Below are positions 22,252-33,047 of a stretch of 64,000 nucleotides of DNA, one piece after another (position 1 is the first letter of the stretch; every line of letters begins with the position of its first letter). The position numbers were made by a program, and so were the translations under genes. Under the pieces are notes generated by a model. The model ran no database searches. It had not been told where the DNA came from and worked only from the letters and a program-made list of their open reading frames with translations. Source of the DNA: Cheiracanthium punctorium. Lineage: Eukaryota; Arthropoda; Arachnida; Araneae; Cheiracanthiidae. The DNA lies in assembly GCA_038373885.1 (NCBI GenBank), contig JAWZYV010012351.1:1-64000 (forward strand), read 5' to 3'.

Positions 22252-22399
22252 TGAAATTATACAAATTTCAACAATATTTAAAAACATGTAATCTACATTC
22301 ACAAATTAAAAAAATATGTATATATATAGTACATAAACAGCAAGTACAAAAAAAAGTATACAAAGCAAATTTATACACCCAGTTCTACAATCGAAAAAT

Positions 22400-25300
22400 T
22401 TAATCACTTTCCATAGGAAGAATGCATATGTCTCTGACGTTCCTTTTAAATAGTTTACCATTGGGTAACTTAACATTTACTACTCGAACGTGTTTATCCT
22501 TTCCAAAAAATATTTCTGCAATTCTTCCTGTTAACCATTTTGTGTTGGGCATATTCTCATCTTTAATCAACACTAACGAACCCGTTTTTACATTATTTTT
22601 TGCAAATCGCCACTTATGACGTTGCTGTAGATTATTTAAATAATCTCTTTTCCATAACCTCCAAATTTGTTGGCTGTATTTTGTAATTTTCTGCCATTTA
22701 GAAAGTCTGTTATCCGACAAATCAGCCAATTGTGGCTCAATAATTGAGTTTAATGGCCTCCCAATGAGAAAATGGCCTGGTGATAATGTTTCAAAATTAT
22801 CAAAATCTGATGATAAAGGGGTAAGAGGTCTCGAATTTAAAACACTTTCAATTTCTAAAATGATCGTGAGAAATTCCTCTAAAGTTAAATGTGCATTACC
22901 GATAACTCGTTTTAAGTGGAATTTAAAACTCTTAACTCCGGCCTCCCAAAGACCGCCAAAGTTTGGTGATTTTGGAGGTATGAACTGCCAGTCTATGCTT
23001 TCACTAGAAAGAAAATTTGCCAAAGTTTCGTCTGGATGCCTCACCATATTATGTAACTTTTTGAGTTCCATGCTCGCACCTACAAAATTAGTAGCATTGT
23101 CACTAAATAATTTTGAGCACTTTCCTCTTCGACTGAAAAAGCGCTTCAAGCATGAAATAAATGCATCAGAAGTAAGATCTGTTACAAAATCAAGATGAAT
23201 TGCTTTGGTGCATAAACAAACAAAAATGCATACATACACTTTGTTCAGTTTCCCCTTTCTCTGATTTTTGAATTTAATATAGAACGGCCCGCAATAATCG
23301 GTACCGACATTGCAAAATGGGAAAGACTGAACAACTCTTTCTCTGGGCAAATCCCCCATAATTTGTTTCTCTAACACAGGTTTATTTTTGAAACATGTGA
23401 TACACTGAAATACAATTTTTCTACAAACATTTCTACCATTTATGACCCAAAACTTACGTCTAACATGATATAATAAGGCATTAGGACCTACATGAATATA
23501 TTTCAAATGGTAATATCTTACAATAATTGTTGTAAGAGGATGTTTGTCCGAAAGGATCATTGGATGTTTTTGAGATGAACTGAGGTCGGAATGCTTTAAT
23601 CGACCTCCGACACATAATATTTCATTTTCATCTAAGAAACAATTTAACGATTTTACCTTGCTATTATTAGGAATAGCAGCACCTCTCTTCAGGTTTTTTA
23701 TTTCTTCTGAAAACTCACCTTTTTGTGCTTCTGTAATTAGATACATTTCCGCTCTTTTCACCTCCTTGGGAGTAAGGTGACCTGAGATCTTATCTTTAGC
23801 TTTAGCATTATGTATAAATCTAAATATATAACATAAAATACGAATGATGGTTAAATAATTATTACTCAATGGAAGGATATCATTAATAATAGAATTATGA
23901 TTAAAATTTGTAAGGGTAATATGAGGATTGTCGCTTTCACAATTGCCCGTTTTTTTCAGTTCAACAGAGTCACCACATACTGAGATTGGAATTTCAGGAT
24001 TGGGATATTCTCCCTGACTCAGAAACGTTGGTCCCTCGAACCACAGATCATTTTTCACTAGTGTCTCTGGATTCATCCCTCTTGAAATGAGATCTGCGGG
24101 ATTGTTTCCGGAAGATACATGACGCCATTGTTGAACGCTTGTTAACTCCTGTATTACCGCTATACGATTTGCGACAAATGTTTTTAGAAGATATGGCTCT
24201 TTCTGTATCCAGGAAAGGACAATCATTGAGTCAGTCCAGAGAAAGATATCTACTGTCTTAAGTTGTAAGGAACTCGTCACTTTAGTCATCAGTTTTGCGA
24301 GAAGGACGGCAGCGGAAAGTTCGAGTCTGGGCACTGTTATTCGCTTAAGAGGTGATACTCGTGATTTGCTGCAGACCAAATTCACCTCGGAATCTCCTCG
24401 ATCTGACGTGGATCTGCAGTAAATAACACATCCGTACGCATTCTCGGACGCATCCGCGAAACCGTGAAGTTGAATATGCACTGATTTTTGCATTATAATG
24501 CATCGATTTACACTTACACTATTTAGTAATGGCAAAGACTGAATGAAGTTTTCCCACTGTTTTGCCTCCGTTTCAGGAAGCGGATCGCTCCAGTCCAATT
24601 TCAAACACCACAGCCTCTGTAAGAATATTTTGGCTGCTGTTATTACAGGACCCAATAGTCCTAGGGGATCGAAAATTCTGGCAATTGTTGAAAGCACAGA
24701 TCTCTTTGTTGGCGGAACCGAGTTCTCTATCTGTATTTGAAAGGTAAACTGGTCGGTGATGGGCTTCCATGAAACTCCTAAGGCCTTTGTTGCATCTTGA
24801 AAACTGTAACTACTGTCACAGTCTGTTTTTAGCTCTGGAGAGCTACTACACCACTTGTGTAATGTGAAACCTCCACTGTTGAGAGCTTTTATTAACTCTG
24901 ATTGTAATGCTTTAGTGTCACTCAGGGTGTCTGCGCCACTGAGGACATCATCAATATAGAAGTCTCTCTCTATGACTGGAGAGGCTAAGGGAAAGTTTTG
25001 TTGTTCATCTCTGGCTAATTGTTGAAGAACTCTTGTCGCGAGGTAGGGTGCACTCACTGTACCGTAGGTAACAGTGTTGAGCTCGTAAGTCTTAACTGGT
25101 TCATTCACTCCCTCCCTCCAAAGTATTCTCTGAAGTTTAGTTTGACTCGGGTCAATTAAAATCATCCTATACATCTGCTTTATATCAGCTACAAATGCAT
25201 AAATATGCTTACGAAATCTAATCATTATCTTAAATAGGTCATCCTGAACAACCCCACCATTGTACTGTAAAGAGTTAAGCGAATTCCCTGATGTTGTCTG

Positions 25301-27589
25301 CGAGGAAGCGTTAAATACTACACGAAGTTTTGTAGTACTTTTATCTGGGCGATAGACTCCTAGATGCGGTATATAATATGTTCCTACTTCTTCCTCACAT
25401 TCCGAAATCTCTTTCATGTGCCCTAATGTTTCATATTCCCGCAAAAATTCTTTGTATAATGATAAATAATCAGGCTCTTTTACAAGGTGACTCCACAACG
25501 AATTTAATTTCTTGAGGGCTATATTTTTAGATTTCCCTAAACAATTTGGATCCTCTTTTAGCGGCATTTTTACTATGTATCTACCTGTACTATCTCGTTT
25601 AGCGTTTTTCTCAAAATGATTTTCGCAAATTATTGTTTCTTTGTTTTTAGGTATCTCAATCTGCACGTTCTCTATTTCCCAAAATTTCTCTATGGTTTTG
25701 GTTAGGGCAATATTATCTTGAATAAAGCCGCAATGGACCCTATCCGGCGTTTCAGTGGGAACGCTTCCACTTGCCACAAAACCAAAAACAGTATTTTGAA
25801 AGATTAAATTACTGTTAGTCGGACAAATTTGACCAGGTCGCAACAATTCGTAGAAGATTTCTGCGCTCAAAAGTAAATGTATGCGACTTGGTTTGTTAAA
25901 GTGTTCATCTGCCAGGTTTACATATTTTAACTCGGGTATATTTATCTCAAACGTTTTTGACGGCATGAAATCAGTAATCTTGGATACTATCAAAAAATCT
26001 AATTCTTTCTCGTAATTTCCCTCAGTGTTGGAAATCGTCGCTTTAACTACAGATTTAATTGTTGTGCAGGTATCGCCAATTCCACAAACTGTTAAATTAG
26101 TTTTTTCTCTTTTTAAATTAAGGCTGTTAGCACAATCTGAAGTCATGTAGTTATTCATTGCCCCTTGATCCAAAATCGCACGCACTCTAAAATTATTACC
26201 AACGTTATCTCTCACTAAGCAAGTTGCAGTGCTAAGGAGCGTTGTTTTTGATGTATTTATTACTCGCGAGGAGAGCACCGATGTGTTTATATTATATTCG
26301 ACGCTAGCCAAGGATGCTGGCTGGAATGTTGGTGCCTCCGCACTCAAAGTACTCTCTCTTGTACCTCTTGTAATAGGGGGGGAAACCAAATCGGGGTTAT
26401 TGGCCGCGCTCTCTTGTCGCAAAAACTCACCGCTTTTCGGGAAATGTAATGAGTAGTGATGTCTTTTATTTTTTCCATCTCTTTTGCACAAAGAACAAGA
26501 AAATTTTGATTTGCAATTATTAATTAAATGTTTTCCAAGACAGCAAAAGCAATAATTATTTTTCTTAACTATCTCTACTCTCTCAGAAACAGGCAAGGCC
26601 ATATAATTTTTGCATTTATATAAGGGGTGATTTTCATAACAAAGGCAACACTTTGAACTCTTACTCTCAGCTAAAAATACTCTAGACACATTTCTCGAAT
26701 TAGAGGATTTTTGATTAAAACCTTCCGTTAAAAGTTTTCCCCGTGACACAAAAAATAGATCTGCTTCTTTTCCTAATGTTATGGGATCAAACCATGTATC
26801 TGCCTGCCTAACACTGATATGAGACGCTGTTTCTTTGTCTAATGTTTGAAACAACTTGTCTGATACAATTAATTGCTTTAATTTCTCAAAATCAGACACC
26901 TCTCTTAATTTTAAATAATAATCAAAGCTAGTTGTCAAACGAGATGCAAATTGTACATGGGTTTCATTTGCCTGCCTAGTAGTTTTTCTGAATTGCTCCA
27001 AACATGACTGGGCGGTTGGTTCGAACTCTCTTAATACGATTTTTTTTACTTTATCATAATCATTTAACTCATTATCTCTTATGTAAGAAATTATGTTTGA
27101 AGCTCTCTCACCTAGTAAATTCAAAAGTATCTCCGCCTTAAGTACATCGGGTACGCTCTTTGTAACAAAGGATCTTTCTAAAGAAGTAAAAAACAGACCC
27201 CATCCTTCTGGTCGACTCGGGATTTTAATCGTTAGAGTTCTTATACTTTTTATTAGCGAATCTAATGAATCATATCTCTCAACTTTATTTTCTGATTCGT
27301 CGCTAGTTTTTGGAACTCTTTTTGGAATTGTTTGCAAGCGTGACAGTTCTAACTCAGCTTTCGCTCTCTCTAATTTAGTTTGTTCTAATTGTAATTCTAA
27401 CTGTGATTCTGCTTTCCGGTCCTCAATTATCCCCTCTAAGAGACCTGATACAAATTCTGGTTCATTTTTGAATTTATCAGTATCCTTTATAATATTAATA
27501 AGCTCTGTCGTTGTCATTTTCTCTGTTATTTCCTCTCCTAACTCTATCGCAGCGAGCTGCAAATCAGCTTTTCTCGCGTTTTTGAACAT
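22400..27589 (-). CDS. BEL/Pao Gag-Pol polyprotein, 1729 aa, intact
   Basis: This is the single-frame Gag-Pol of a BEL/Pao element. In order: a coiled, charged N-terminus and Gag region (about 1-300, of the DUF1759 type); Cys/His knuckles (about 312-385, CCLC...C and CSLCKR..HH); and an aspartic protease with active-site LDQGA (about 475), where Asp is followed by Gln-Gly rather than Thr/Ser-Gly, as is common in this group. Reverse transcriptase follows with the YIDD box (about 881), then RNase H (FADASE about 1050, WTDS about 1120). Integrase has an HHCC zinc domain (about 1350-1400) and core residues in GTDY (about 1430), SDNATNF (about 1497) and WEAGVK (about 1548). A C-terminal DUF5641-type domain covers about 1630-1729. 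The start is a true ATG at 27587-27589. There are no stops or frameshifts. The product acts in cytoplasmic particles and then in nuclear integration. Confidence 0.95.
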   Translation of the reverse strand: MFKNARKADLQLAAIELGEEITEKMTTTELINIIKDTDKFKNEPEFVSGLLEGIIEDRKAESQLELQLEQTKLERAKAELELSRLQTIPKRVPKTSDESENKVERYDSLDSLIKSIRTLTIKIPSRPEGWGLFFTSLERSFVTKSVPDVLKAEILLNLLGERASNIISYIRDNELNDYDKVKKIVLREFEPTAQSCLEQFRKTTRQANETHVQFASRLTTSFDYYLKLREVSDFEKLKQLIVSDKLFQTLDKETASHISVRQADTWFDPITLGKEADLFFVSRGKLLTEGFNQKSSNSRNVSRVFLAESKSSKCCLCYENHPLYKCKNYMALPVSERVEIVKKNNYCFCCLGKHLINNCKSKFSCSLCKRDGKNKRHHYSLHFPKSGEFLRQESAANNPDLVSPPITRGTRESTLSAEAPTFQPASLASVEYNINTSVLSSRVINTSKTTLLSTATCLVRDNVGNNFRVRAILDQGAMNNYMTSDCANSLNLKREKTNLTVCGIGDTCTTIKSVVKATISNTEGNYEKELDFLIVSKITDFMPSKTFEINIPELKYVNLADEHFNKPSRIHLLLSAEIFYELLRPGQICPTNSNLIFQNTVFGFVASGSVPTETPDRVHCGFIQDNIALTKTIEKFWEIENVQIEIPKNKETIICENHFEKNAKRDSTGRYIVKMPLKEDPNCLGKSKNIALKKLNSLWSHLVKEPDYLSLYKEFLREYETLGHMKEISECEEEVGTYYIPHLGVYRPDKSTTKLRVVFNASSQTTSGNSLNSLQYNGGVVQDDLFKIMIRFRKHIYAFVADIKQMYRMILIDPSQTKLQRILWREGVNEPVKTYELNTVTYGTVSAPYLATRVLQQLARDEQQNFPLASPVIERDFYIDDVLSGADTLSDTKALQSELIKALNSGGFTLHKWCSSSPELKTDCDSSYSFQDATKALGVSWKPITDQFTFQIQIENSVPPTKRSVLSTIARIFDPLGLLGPVITAAKIFLQRLWCLKLDWSDPLPETEAKQWENFIQSLPLLNSVSVNRCIIMQKSVHIQLHGFADASENAYGCVIYCRSTSDRGDSEVNLVCSKSRVSPLKRITVPRLELSAAVLLAKLMTKVTSSLQLKTVDIFLWTDSMIVLSWIQKEPYLLKTFVANRIAVIQELTSVQQWRHVSSGNNPADLISRGMNPETLVKNDLWFEGPTFLSQGEYPNPEIPISVCGDSVELKKTGNCESDNPHITLTNFNHNSIINDILPLSNNYLTIIRILCYIFRFIHNAKAKDKISGHLTPKEVKRAEMYLITEAQKGEFSEEIKNLKRGAAIPNNSKVKSLNCFLDENEILCVGGRLKHSDLSSSQKHPMILSDKHPLTTIIVRYYHLKYIHVGPNALLYHVRRKFWVINGRNVCRKIVFQCITCFKNKPVLEKQIMGDLPRERVVQSFPFCNVGTDYCGPFYIKFKNQRKGKLNKVYVCIFVCLCTKAIHLDFVTDLTSDAFISCLKRFFSRRGKCSKLFSDNATNFVGASMELKKLHNMVRHPDETLANFLSSESIDWQFIPPKSPNFGGLWEAGVKSFKFHLKRVIGNAHLTLEEFLTIILEIESVLNSRPLTPLSSDFDNFETLSPGHFLIGRPLNSIIEPQLADLSDNRLSKWQKITKYSQQIWRLWKRDYLNNLQQRHKWRFAKNNVKTGSLVLIKDENMPNTKWLTGRIAEIFFGKDKHVRVVNVKLPNGKLFKRNVRDICILPMESD

Positions 27590-27792
27590 TTTATAACAAA
27601 CTCAATAACTAATTTATAACTCAAAACAATGATAAAAATAAATTCAATTAAAGGCTAAACACAACTCTTAACTCTAAAGAATAATAACACAAATTATCTC
27701 AAGGGAGTAAATGACCAGAAAAGCTCAGCACCTACTTCGTCACTTGTTACACAAAGGAACTTCATTTATATCCATAAGGCACCGGAACCGTC

Positions 27793-27810
27793 TCACGTGA
27801 AGACGGACCA
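27793..27810 (-). promoter_or_regulatory. BEL primer-binding site
   Basis: Three nucleotides inside the 5' LTR, the minus strand reads TGGTCCGTCTTCACGTGA. The TGG start complements the CCA end of a tRNA. The tRNA identity was not determined. Confidence 0.65.
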
Positions 27811-27813
27811 AAA

Positions 27814-28101
27814 TGTACACACGTCAGCTCAGGCACAACTCTAAAAACTTTGAATGAATAAAGTGGACTGTATATTAAAAATAAAGTCTTTATTTTAATC
27901 TGGATTTAACAATTTTTGCTGCAGCGTGTATATATCTCGTAACGCCACAGCACACATTTACCTCTCAAGGCATCTCGTGCACGGTCTCGTACCGTTCTGA
28001 CCGGGAGAAGCGAGAATGCAGAGCTGGCCCTCCGCTGCTAACCACTTGAGAGCCACTTCAAAAGATTTAAGACAGGTGCTGCAGACAGAGGCGCTCAAAC
28101 A
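27814..28101 (-). repeat. BEL 5' LTR (288 bp)
   Basis: This is the promoter-bearing copy for the element. It matches 21954-22239 except for a 2-nt indel near the polyadenylation signal that I noticed by eye. It is followed by the CCGGG duplication. Confidence 0.95.
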
Positions 28102-28106
28102 CCGGG

Positions 28107-29099
28107 TCTCCCTCCTAAATTTTAGACCAATTTCAGATGACAGCTGGATGACATAAGAGCTGAATTGGTACCCCAAAGAGAGATATGGATTGAACATCGA
28201 AAACATTGAAGTCATAACATATTTTTCGTGCATTAATTCCCTACGGCCAAGCAGGTGCTGCTTCCCTTTCGGAGTTCCAATGGGAACTGAGCTTAACCAA
28301 CTGTTCTACTGCCGGACACATGAAAAATTTCTTTCACCTAATGTTTTGCTGTCTTTGTGAGTGCATTGGGAAAATTTTTCGAGATACCGATGTGTTGGGG
28401 AAAACGCAGGGGTCTATTCAGAAAGAAACGTTTTCTAGGGAGTTGAAGTAATATAAAGGTTGGAAATCCCTGATATAGAAATTACGTAAAAAAACATATG
28501 AAGCAGACTTACTCTGCATTTCCTATTCTTTGTGTAAATTAAGTTCTAAAAATTTTCTCTTTTTTTCCTAGAAGCTGCTCATAAAGTTTGAATATGCTGC
28601 TGCAAAACTCAAAGAAAATACTTCTTTTGTAAATTATGTGTATGATATATTTTGTGTAGAATAATTTCAATAAAAATTTTTGGAATTTACTTTATTTTAA
28701 AAATTATTATAGCGATCTTATGTCTTATGGTCTATGCTTTTTTAAAAAAACCTATTTTTCAAAACTGTAAGCTAGTTCCATAGGTTCCAGTGGTTAATAA
28801 TCTTTTTTAAATTGTAAGCTAATTCAAGAAACTTCGGAAAGTCGATTTCCTATCACAAAAAAAAGTCCTAATGTGAACTGCACAATTTTCTTGTATGGCT
28901 GTTAAACTTTCGCATTCTTGATGCACTCTATTTAAATGTATTGAAAACTGAAATGCGATACTTCAGTATCTCGTTAAGCGTAAGAGATATCACCAGGATG
29001 AGATTTCAGCATCGAAAACTTATTCCTGGCTGAAAAATTGGCATTTTTCTTTTGTTTGTCAGCTTGGCGACAAACAGCGAGATTTTAAGCATGATCCAA
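28107..29099. other. Continuation of the split DNA element, then AT-rich sequence
   Basis: The sequence resumes the host element interrupted by the BEL insertion. No transposase frame or right terminal repeat was recognised. No gene. Confidence 0.4.
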
Positions 29100-29545
29100 A
29101 TAGTGACCCTAGCAGTGGATTGTAATCAAAAATGAAAATGCAGAACCAAATGTTACGACAGTCTTAAATACAAAATTTCAATATTCTATTGCTAACAGTT
29201 TTTACTTTTATTCGAGATACGTACTTATTTTTAGTGCCAAAATTTGTAATATTGCCCCTAAATTTACCAAGCTTGGGGACAGTTGGCAGTATTTTGGGCA
29301 TGAGCTAAACAGAAATAGTTCAGGGATTTTTAATGCGAAAGGCATGTCCATAGACTTTAATGCACCGAAAGTCTTTCATATAACTCTGTAAATAAACTAT
29401 TCATTTGAAATTTCTTCGGCTATTCCTCTTTGAGTTAATCGAATTACACAAGAATATATGTAAATAAATACATGCATACGAGCAGACGTCCCTCAAATTT
29501 AATCAAACTAGATCGAAAATGCAGCATGCCTACGTACAGACATTA
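29100..29545 (-). repeat. Inverted copy of the 1-1100 repeat family
   Basis: On the minus strand it shows 'GTTAGCAATAGAATATTGAA', 'TTGTATTTAAGACTGTCGTAAC' in diverged form, 'AGTTTATTTACAGAGTTATA' and 'AAAGTCTATGGACATG', in the same order as the units at the start of the window. Confidence 0.6.
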
Positions 29546-29579
29546 CCAAAATACCAGTTAAAGCGAGTTCTGGGATTAA

Positions 29580-30050
29580 CCCTTTGAGGCGTAACCCTTT
29601 CCCAATGCTGAAAAAAGGGCAGCCGTTGCCATCGCTCGACTTAACTATCAGCAAGATGGCGGACGATCGAAACGTTCATCGCGTGCGACAGATCTAGAGA
29701 CCCTTTTTTGACGCAGCTGGCTGTGCGCGCGCACAGCCAGCGCGCGTTTCGATCGTCCACCATCTTGCTGGTAGTTAAGTCGAGCGATGGCAACGGCTGC
29801 CCTTTTTCAGCATTGGGCAATCTATCCAGCTGTTTTCGCATTCTTCCATTTTTCAGCAGATGTCAGTGCTGTTAAAAATAATCCTGACGATTTTTTTACG
29901 GGAAATGACGTGCTAAAAAGTAAAGGATTCTCGTGGAGCTATGTCACCCGCAACTATTTTTATAGAAATCAAATCTATTCTTCGTGACTGGCAACAGTCA
30001 AAACGTCAGAGTTTGGTGTTCCCAGAGCGGGATCACTGCGCGTTAAAGGG
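29580..30050. mobile_element. piggyBac-like non-autonomous element, TTAA target
   Basis: The ends are CCCTTTGAGGCG and CGCGTTAAAGGG, each bordered by TTAA (29576-29579, 30051-30054). TTAA targets with CCC starts are diagnostic of piggyBac-type elements. The 471-bp interior contains the large foldback at 29602-29818 and no transposase. Confidence 0.65.
29602..29818. repeat. Foldback with ~72-bp arms
   Basis: The left arm (29602-29674) and right arm (29747-29818) are nearly perfect reverse complements, for example CCAATGCTGAAAAAAGGGCA against TGCCCTTTTTCAGCATTGG. The spacer holds a further palindrome, GGCTGTGCGCGCGCACAGCC (29722-29741). It could form a long stem. Confidence 0.85.
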
Positions 30051-30054
30051 TTAA

Positions 30055-30265
30055 GGCCAATTATCTACACGGGGGATCTAGGCCTGTAGATGGGGTGCCC
30101 TCCGTTGGGGGTCTTTCTAAGGTGTCCTAACCAGTATTTACGCTAAATTTCAGTGGAAAACACGGAAAACTCCGAACGGTTAGGTCGGCGAATGCGACCT
30201 GGTTTTGAACCATACACCTTCCGTCTTCTAGTTCAGAGCGCTATGCGCTCGAACTAGTTAAAACA
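30055..30265 (-). repeat. tRNA-derived SINE, minus strand, tail lost
   Basis: On the minus strand the head has B-box-type GGTTCAAAACC, then 'CGTTCGGAGTTTTCCGTGTT', 'AGCGTAAATACTGGTTAGGA' and 'GGCCTAGATCCCC', parallel to 15615-15809. It abuts the piggyBac-like element; no CAAA tail remains. Confidence 0.75.
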
Positions 30266-31994
30266 AATCGAACATGCAACATTCGTATATAACGTCATAC
30301 GTAGATGGAGTATACGACTATAGTACGTTAACGTATAGTATAGTTACGTATATAGTACGACTATATACGTAAATAGATGGAGTATACGACGACCTACATG
30401 CATGCATATGCGCCGCGTAGTAAAAGTGTATTTCTTCTATACTGTATTGCTTCTGCACTGCATTATCATATAAGAAAAATGCGATTACAAATACATTTCA
30501 AAGATAAAAGAAATCTGTAAAACACTTGTGAATGTTATCATTCGAATTACATCGTAGGGACGGAAAGGGTTAAATGCATGTCAGCATCACATAAGAACTT
30601 ATCGAAAAGTGATGCTCACCCTGGTGTTTGGCCAGCCTGATGCATAAAGTGAACGGGCTGGTTCCCTATATCCGTGTTCAAACCGATGAAAACTCAACGG
30701 TTAGACTACTTCGGACGTCTCCACGTCCGAGGGGACATGAACTGCGTGTATCCGAGCACTTTCAAAGTGAACGGCCCGATTCCTTCTCATCGGCTCAAGG
30801 CTACGTGGCCGGTGAAGACCCGAACAAAATTGCTAGTAGGGTTAATATTATTTGATAAACTTTAATATAACGAATTAGGTAGTGCATTAATGGTTTGCTG
30901 TTATCAGATTACTTTCAAATCAAAACTGCTGTTCTCATTGGTTGCGGTTTTAAATTACAAAGGAAAGCACTTATTATGAATATTTAATTTTTTTTTAAAA
31001 CTGTGAGCAGTAAAAATATTAAGAAGAAAACATTACTGAGGGTAATTTTAGTTTAAAAAATACAGTGGACTTAGTGGACTGTTGACTACTTAGTGGACTG
31101 TTGATAGACCTTATTTAGTCGTGAGCCGGATATCCGGTGATTGTGATTCGGATATCCGATGATATTTCGGATATTGATAAATCAGCCGGATATCAAGTGC
31201 ATCACTAGATATTTCAAATATTCATTTATTCTTCACCAGAGCATGTAAAATAGTATTCATAAAGTTTTATAAAACTTTAGAACAGAAAAACAAATTACAG
31301 ATTTACCCTCTTGTCAGTTGAAAGGGTGGGTATAATGGAAACATTTCTTAAATTACATATTAATGAAAATATGATAATACAAATTTTTCAACATACTTAA
31401 GAAGATATTATGTCATCGTTTATATTATCATTTAAAAACACACAATGAAATATTGAGTATTTACTTTAGTTTTTTTTCCTGATGTGCTTTCTGAAGTTTT
31501 CTGGAAATATCTGTTCATCTATTGTTTTGTCCGTTTCCTGTAGATTTGAGTCTTCATTGTTAGCAGGCAAACTTATGTATAATTTTTAGAATTTTATTTA
31601 AAATTTCCCCTATACTTCTACTCAACGGGCACTTTCTTGAGGCCATAATCTCTATTCGAACCCACCAACTGTACAGAGCAACACGCTAGTCAAAAACACG
31701 AGCATCTGGACCTTGGGAATGGTGGGGAAAGGGTCAACTTGTGCCCCTCCTTGTAATTTTATCGTTAGTAGAAAGTACTATTTTTGTATACAGCATAGTT
31801 TAAAAATAACACAGGTGGCCATGAAAGCTGATAACACTTGGGGATACAAACTTCACAGGGTACAACAGTAACGAGCTGAGGTTATAGGGAGGGGGAAATT
31901 TTTAGTATCCCGGGAGTAGGATATTGCCCAAATGTATATTTTTCTGGTGTGTAGGCGTGTCGAAAGTCACCACGGGTTAGTGATTAAAGGCACT
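30266..31994. other. No gene; local tandem and palindromic words
   Basis: 30285-30430 repeats GTATATAGTACGACTAT and 'AGATGGAGTATACGAC'. 30630-30830 is GC-richer and has a duplicated 'AAAGTGAACGG.C.G.TTCC' motif. 31125-31205 has several GGATATCCG words. The remainder is AT-rich. No exon or RNA gene is supported. Confidence 0.45.
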
Positions 31995-32168
31995 CAGGGG
32001 CGTAGCCAGAAATTTTTCATGGGGGGGGGGGTTACGACTACTACAACTTATATATATGTATACATATGTGTGATAATGTAGTGAAGTATATACATTTTGT
32101 ATGGCAAAAAATTTCTCATGGGGGGGGGTTATGACCCCCCTAACCCCCCCACCTTGGCTACGCCTCTG
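31995..32168. mobile_element. 174-bp hAT-type MITE with exact 8-bp TSD
   Basis: The ends are CAGGGGCGTAGCCAG and TTGGCTACGCCTCTG, with exact AAGGCACT duplications (31987-31994, 32169-32176). The G-runs and the 'ATACATTTTGTATGGCAAAAAATT' centre are shared with the inverted copy at 54478-54655. Confidence 0.85.
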
Positions 32169-32328
32169 AAGGCACTTTTTAACCTTTTTATTGACTTTTT
32201 TTTTTACTTCCTTCTCAATGTGAAAGGATCTAGAAAACGTTTATCAAAAAGATTAGACAAATATCACACTACAAGGATTCATGAGACGATCCATTTTTTG
32301 CAAATTGCAATATATATATAACAACTGA

Positions 32329-32390
32329 AAAAATTTCGGGGGGGGGGGGGGCATGGGCCCGGTGGGCCCCCCCCCTGGCTACGCCAGTGC
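32329..32390. mobile_element. hAT-type MITE remnant
   Basis: Only one end is present: a G run, a short GC palindrome and 'CCTGGCTACGCCAGTG'. No partner end. Confidence 0.45.
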
Positions 32391-33047
32391 TTCTAATCAC
32401 AACGTGAAACTTTGTTTTTATACAAGTGGGATTTACAAGTTGAAGTCGTACTTGCTTTTTATAATTTGTTATTTGATAACGTATACTAAAATATAAGTTA
32501 GTGCGAAAAAATACTTATAATTTGATGGGGGAAAAAAAGAAAATTACATCAGTAAATAATAATAATAATAATAATTGATAATAAATTTTTTATAACTTTG
32601 GAATATTAATATAAACATGCGTATGTTACACTTTGACTTTTTGTAATCAAAATTGAACGCATTGAATATTAGTAATAAGTGAACAAACACTACTAGGAAA
32701 ATTAAAGGAACATTTTTTTCCCTTTTAATTATCTCTAAATAGGGAGAAAAAGAAACACTTCCTTTTTTGTGCGCACTTTTAAATAAAAACCTTTTAAAGT
32801 GTTAATGAATTGTATAAATACATATGTATATAGTTATTGATATTAATTTTCCAAAGTTATACTAATTTTATTCAAATGTTTTACGATTTTTGTTTCCACA
32901 AAATTGAGTATTTTCCTCATGAGATAAAACACATATTTAAACATAGGATATATGTTAAAAAGCAATTTTATACAGTTTAGACAAGCATATGTTTTTAATA
33001 ATTAAAAAAATATCTAAGCAAGTGTCACTACAATCTTTATATTTATA
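32391..33047. other. AT-rich sequence, nothing recognised
   Basis: Includes an (AAT)n microsatellite at about 32555-32580. No gene. Confidence 0.4.

Larger units (their letters stand above)
21954..28101 (-). mobile_element. Complete BEL/Pao LTR retrotransposon, 6148 bp
   Basis: The two LTRs are nearly identical (286 and 288 bp), each beginning TG and ending CA, and are flanked by the exact 5-bp duplication CCGGG (21949-21953 and 28102-28106). The element is on the minus strand, so its 5' LTR is the right-hand one. It has a primer-binding site, one uninterrupted gag-pol frame of 1729 codons and a polypurine tract. The only LTR difference I noticed is a 2-nt indel near the AATAAA, so insertion was recent. 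It has no env frame. All parts needed for retrotransposition appear present. Confidence 0.95.

Noticed and set aside
22764..23198. Plus-strand open frame opposite the BEL integrase
   Set aside because: It is the antisense shadow of the intact minus-strand polyprotein.
27093..27596. 167-codon plus-strand frame opposite BEL gag
   Set aside because: Antisense shadow with no recognisable motif; the minus strand is clearly the coding one.
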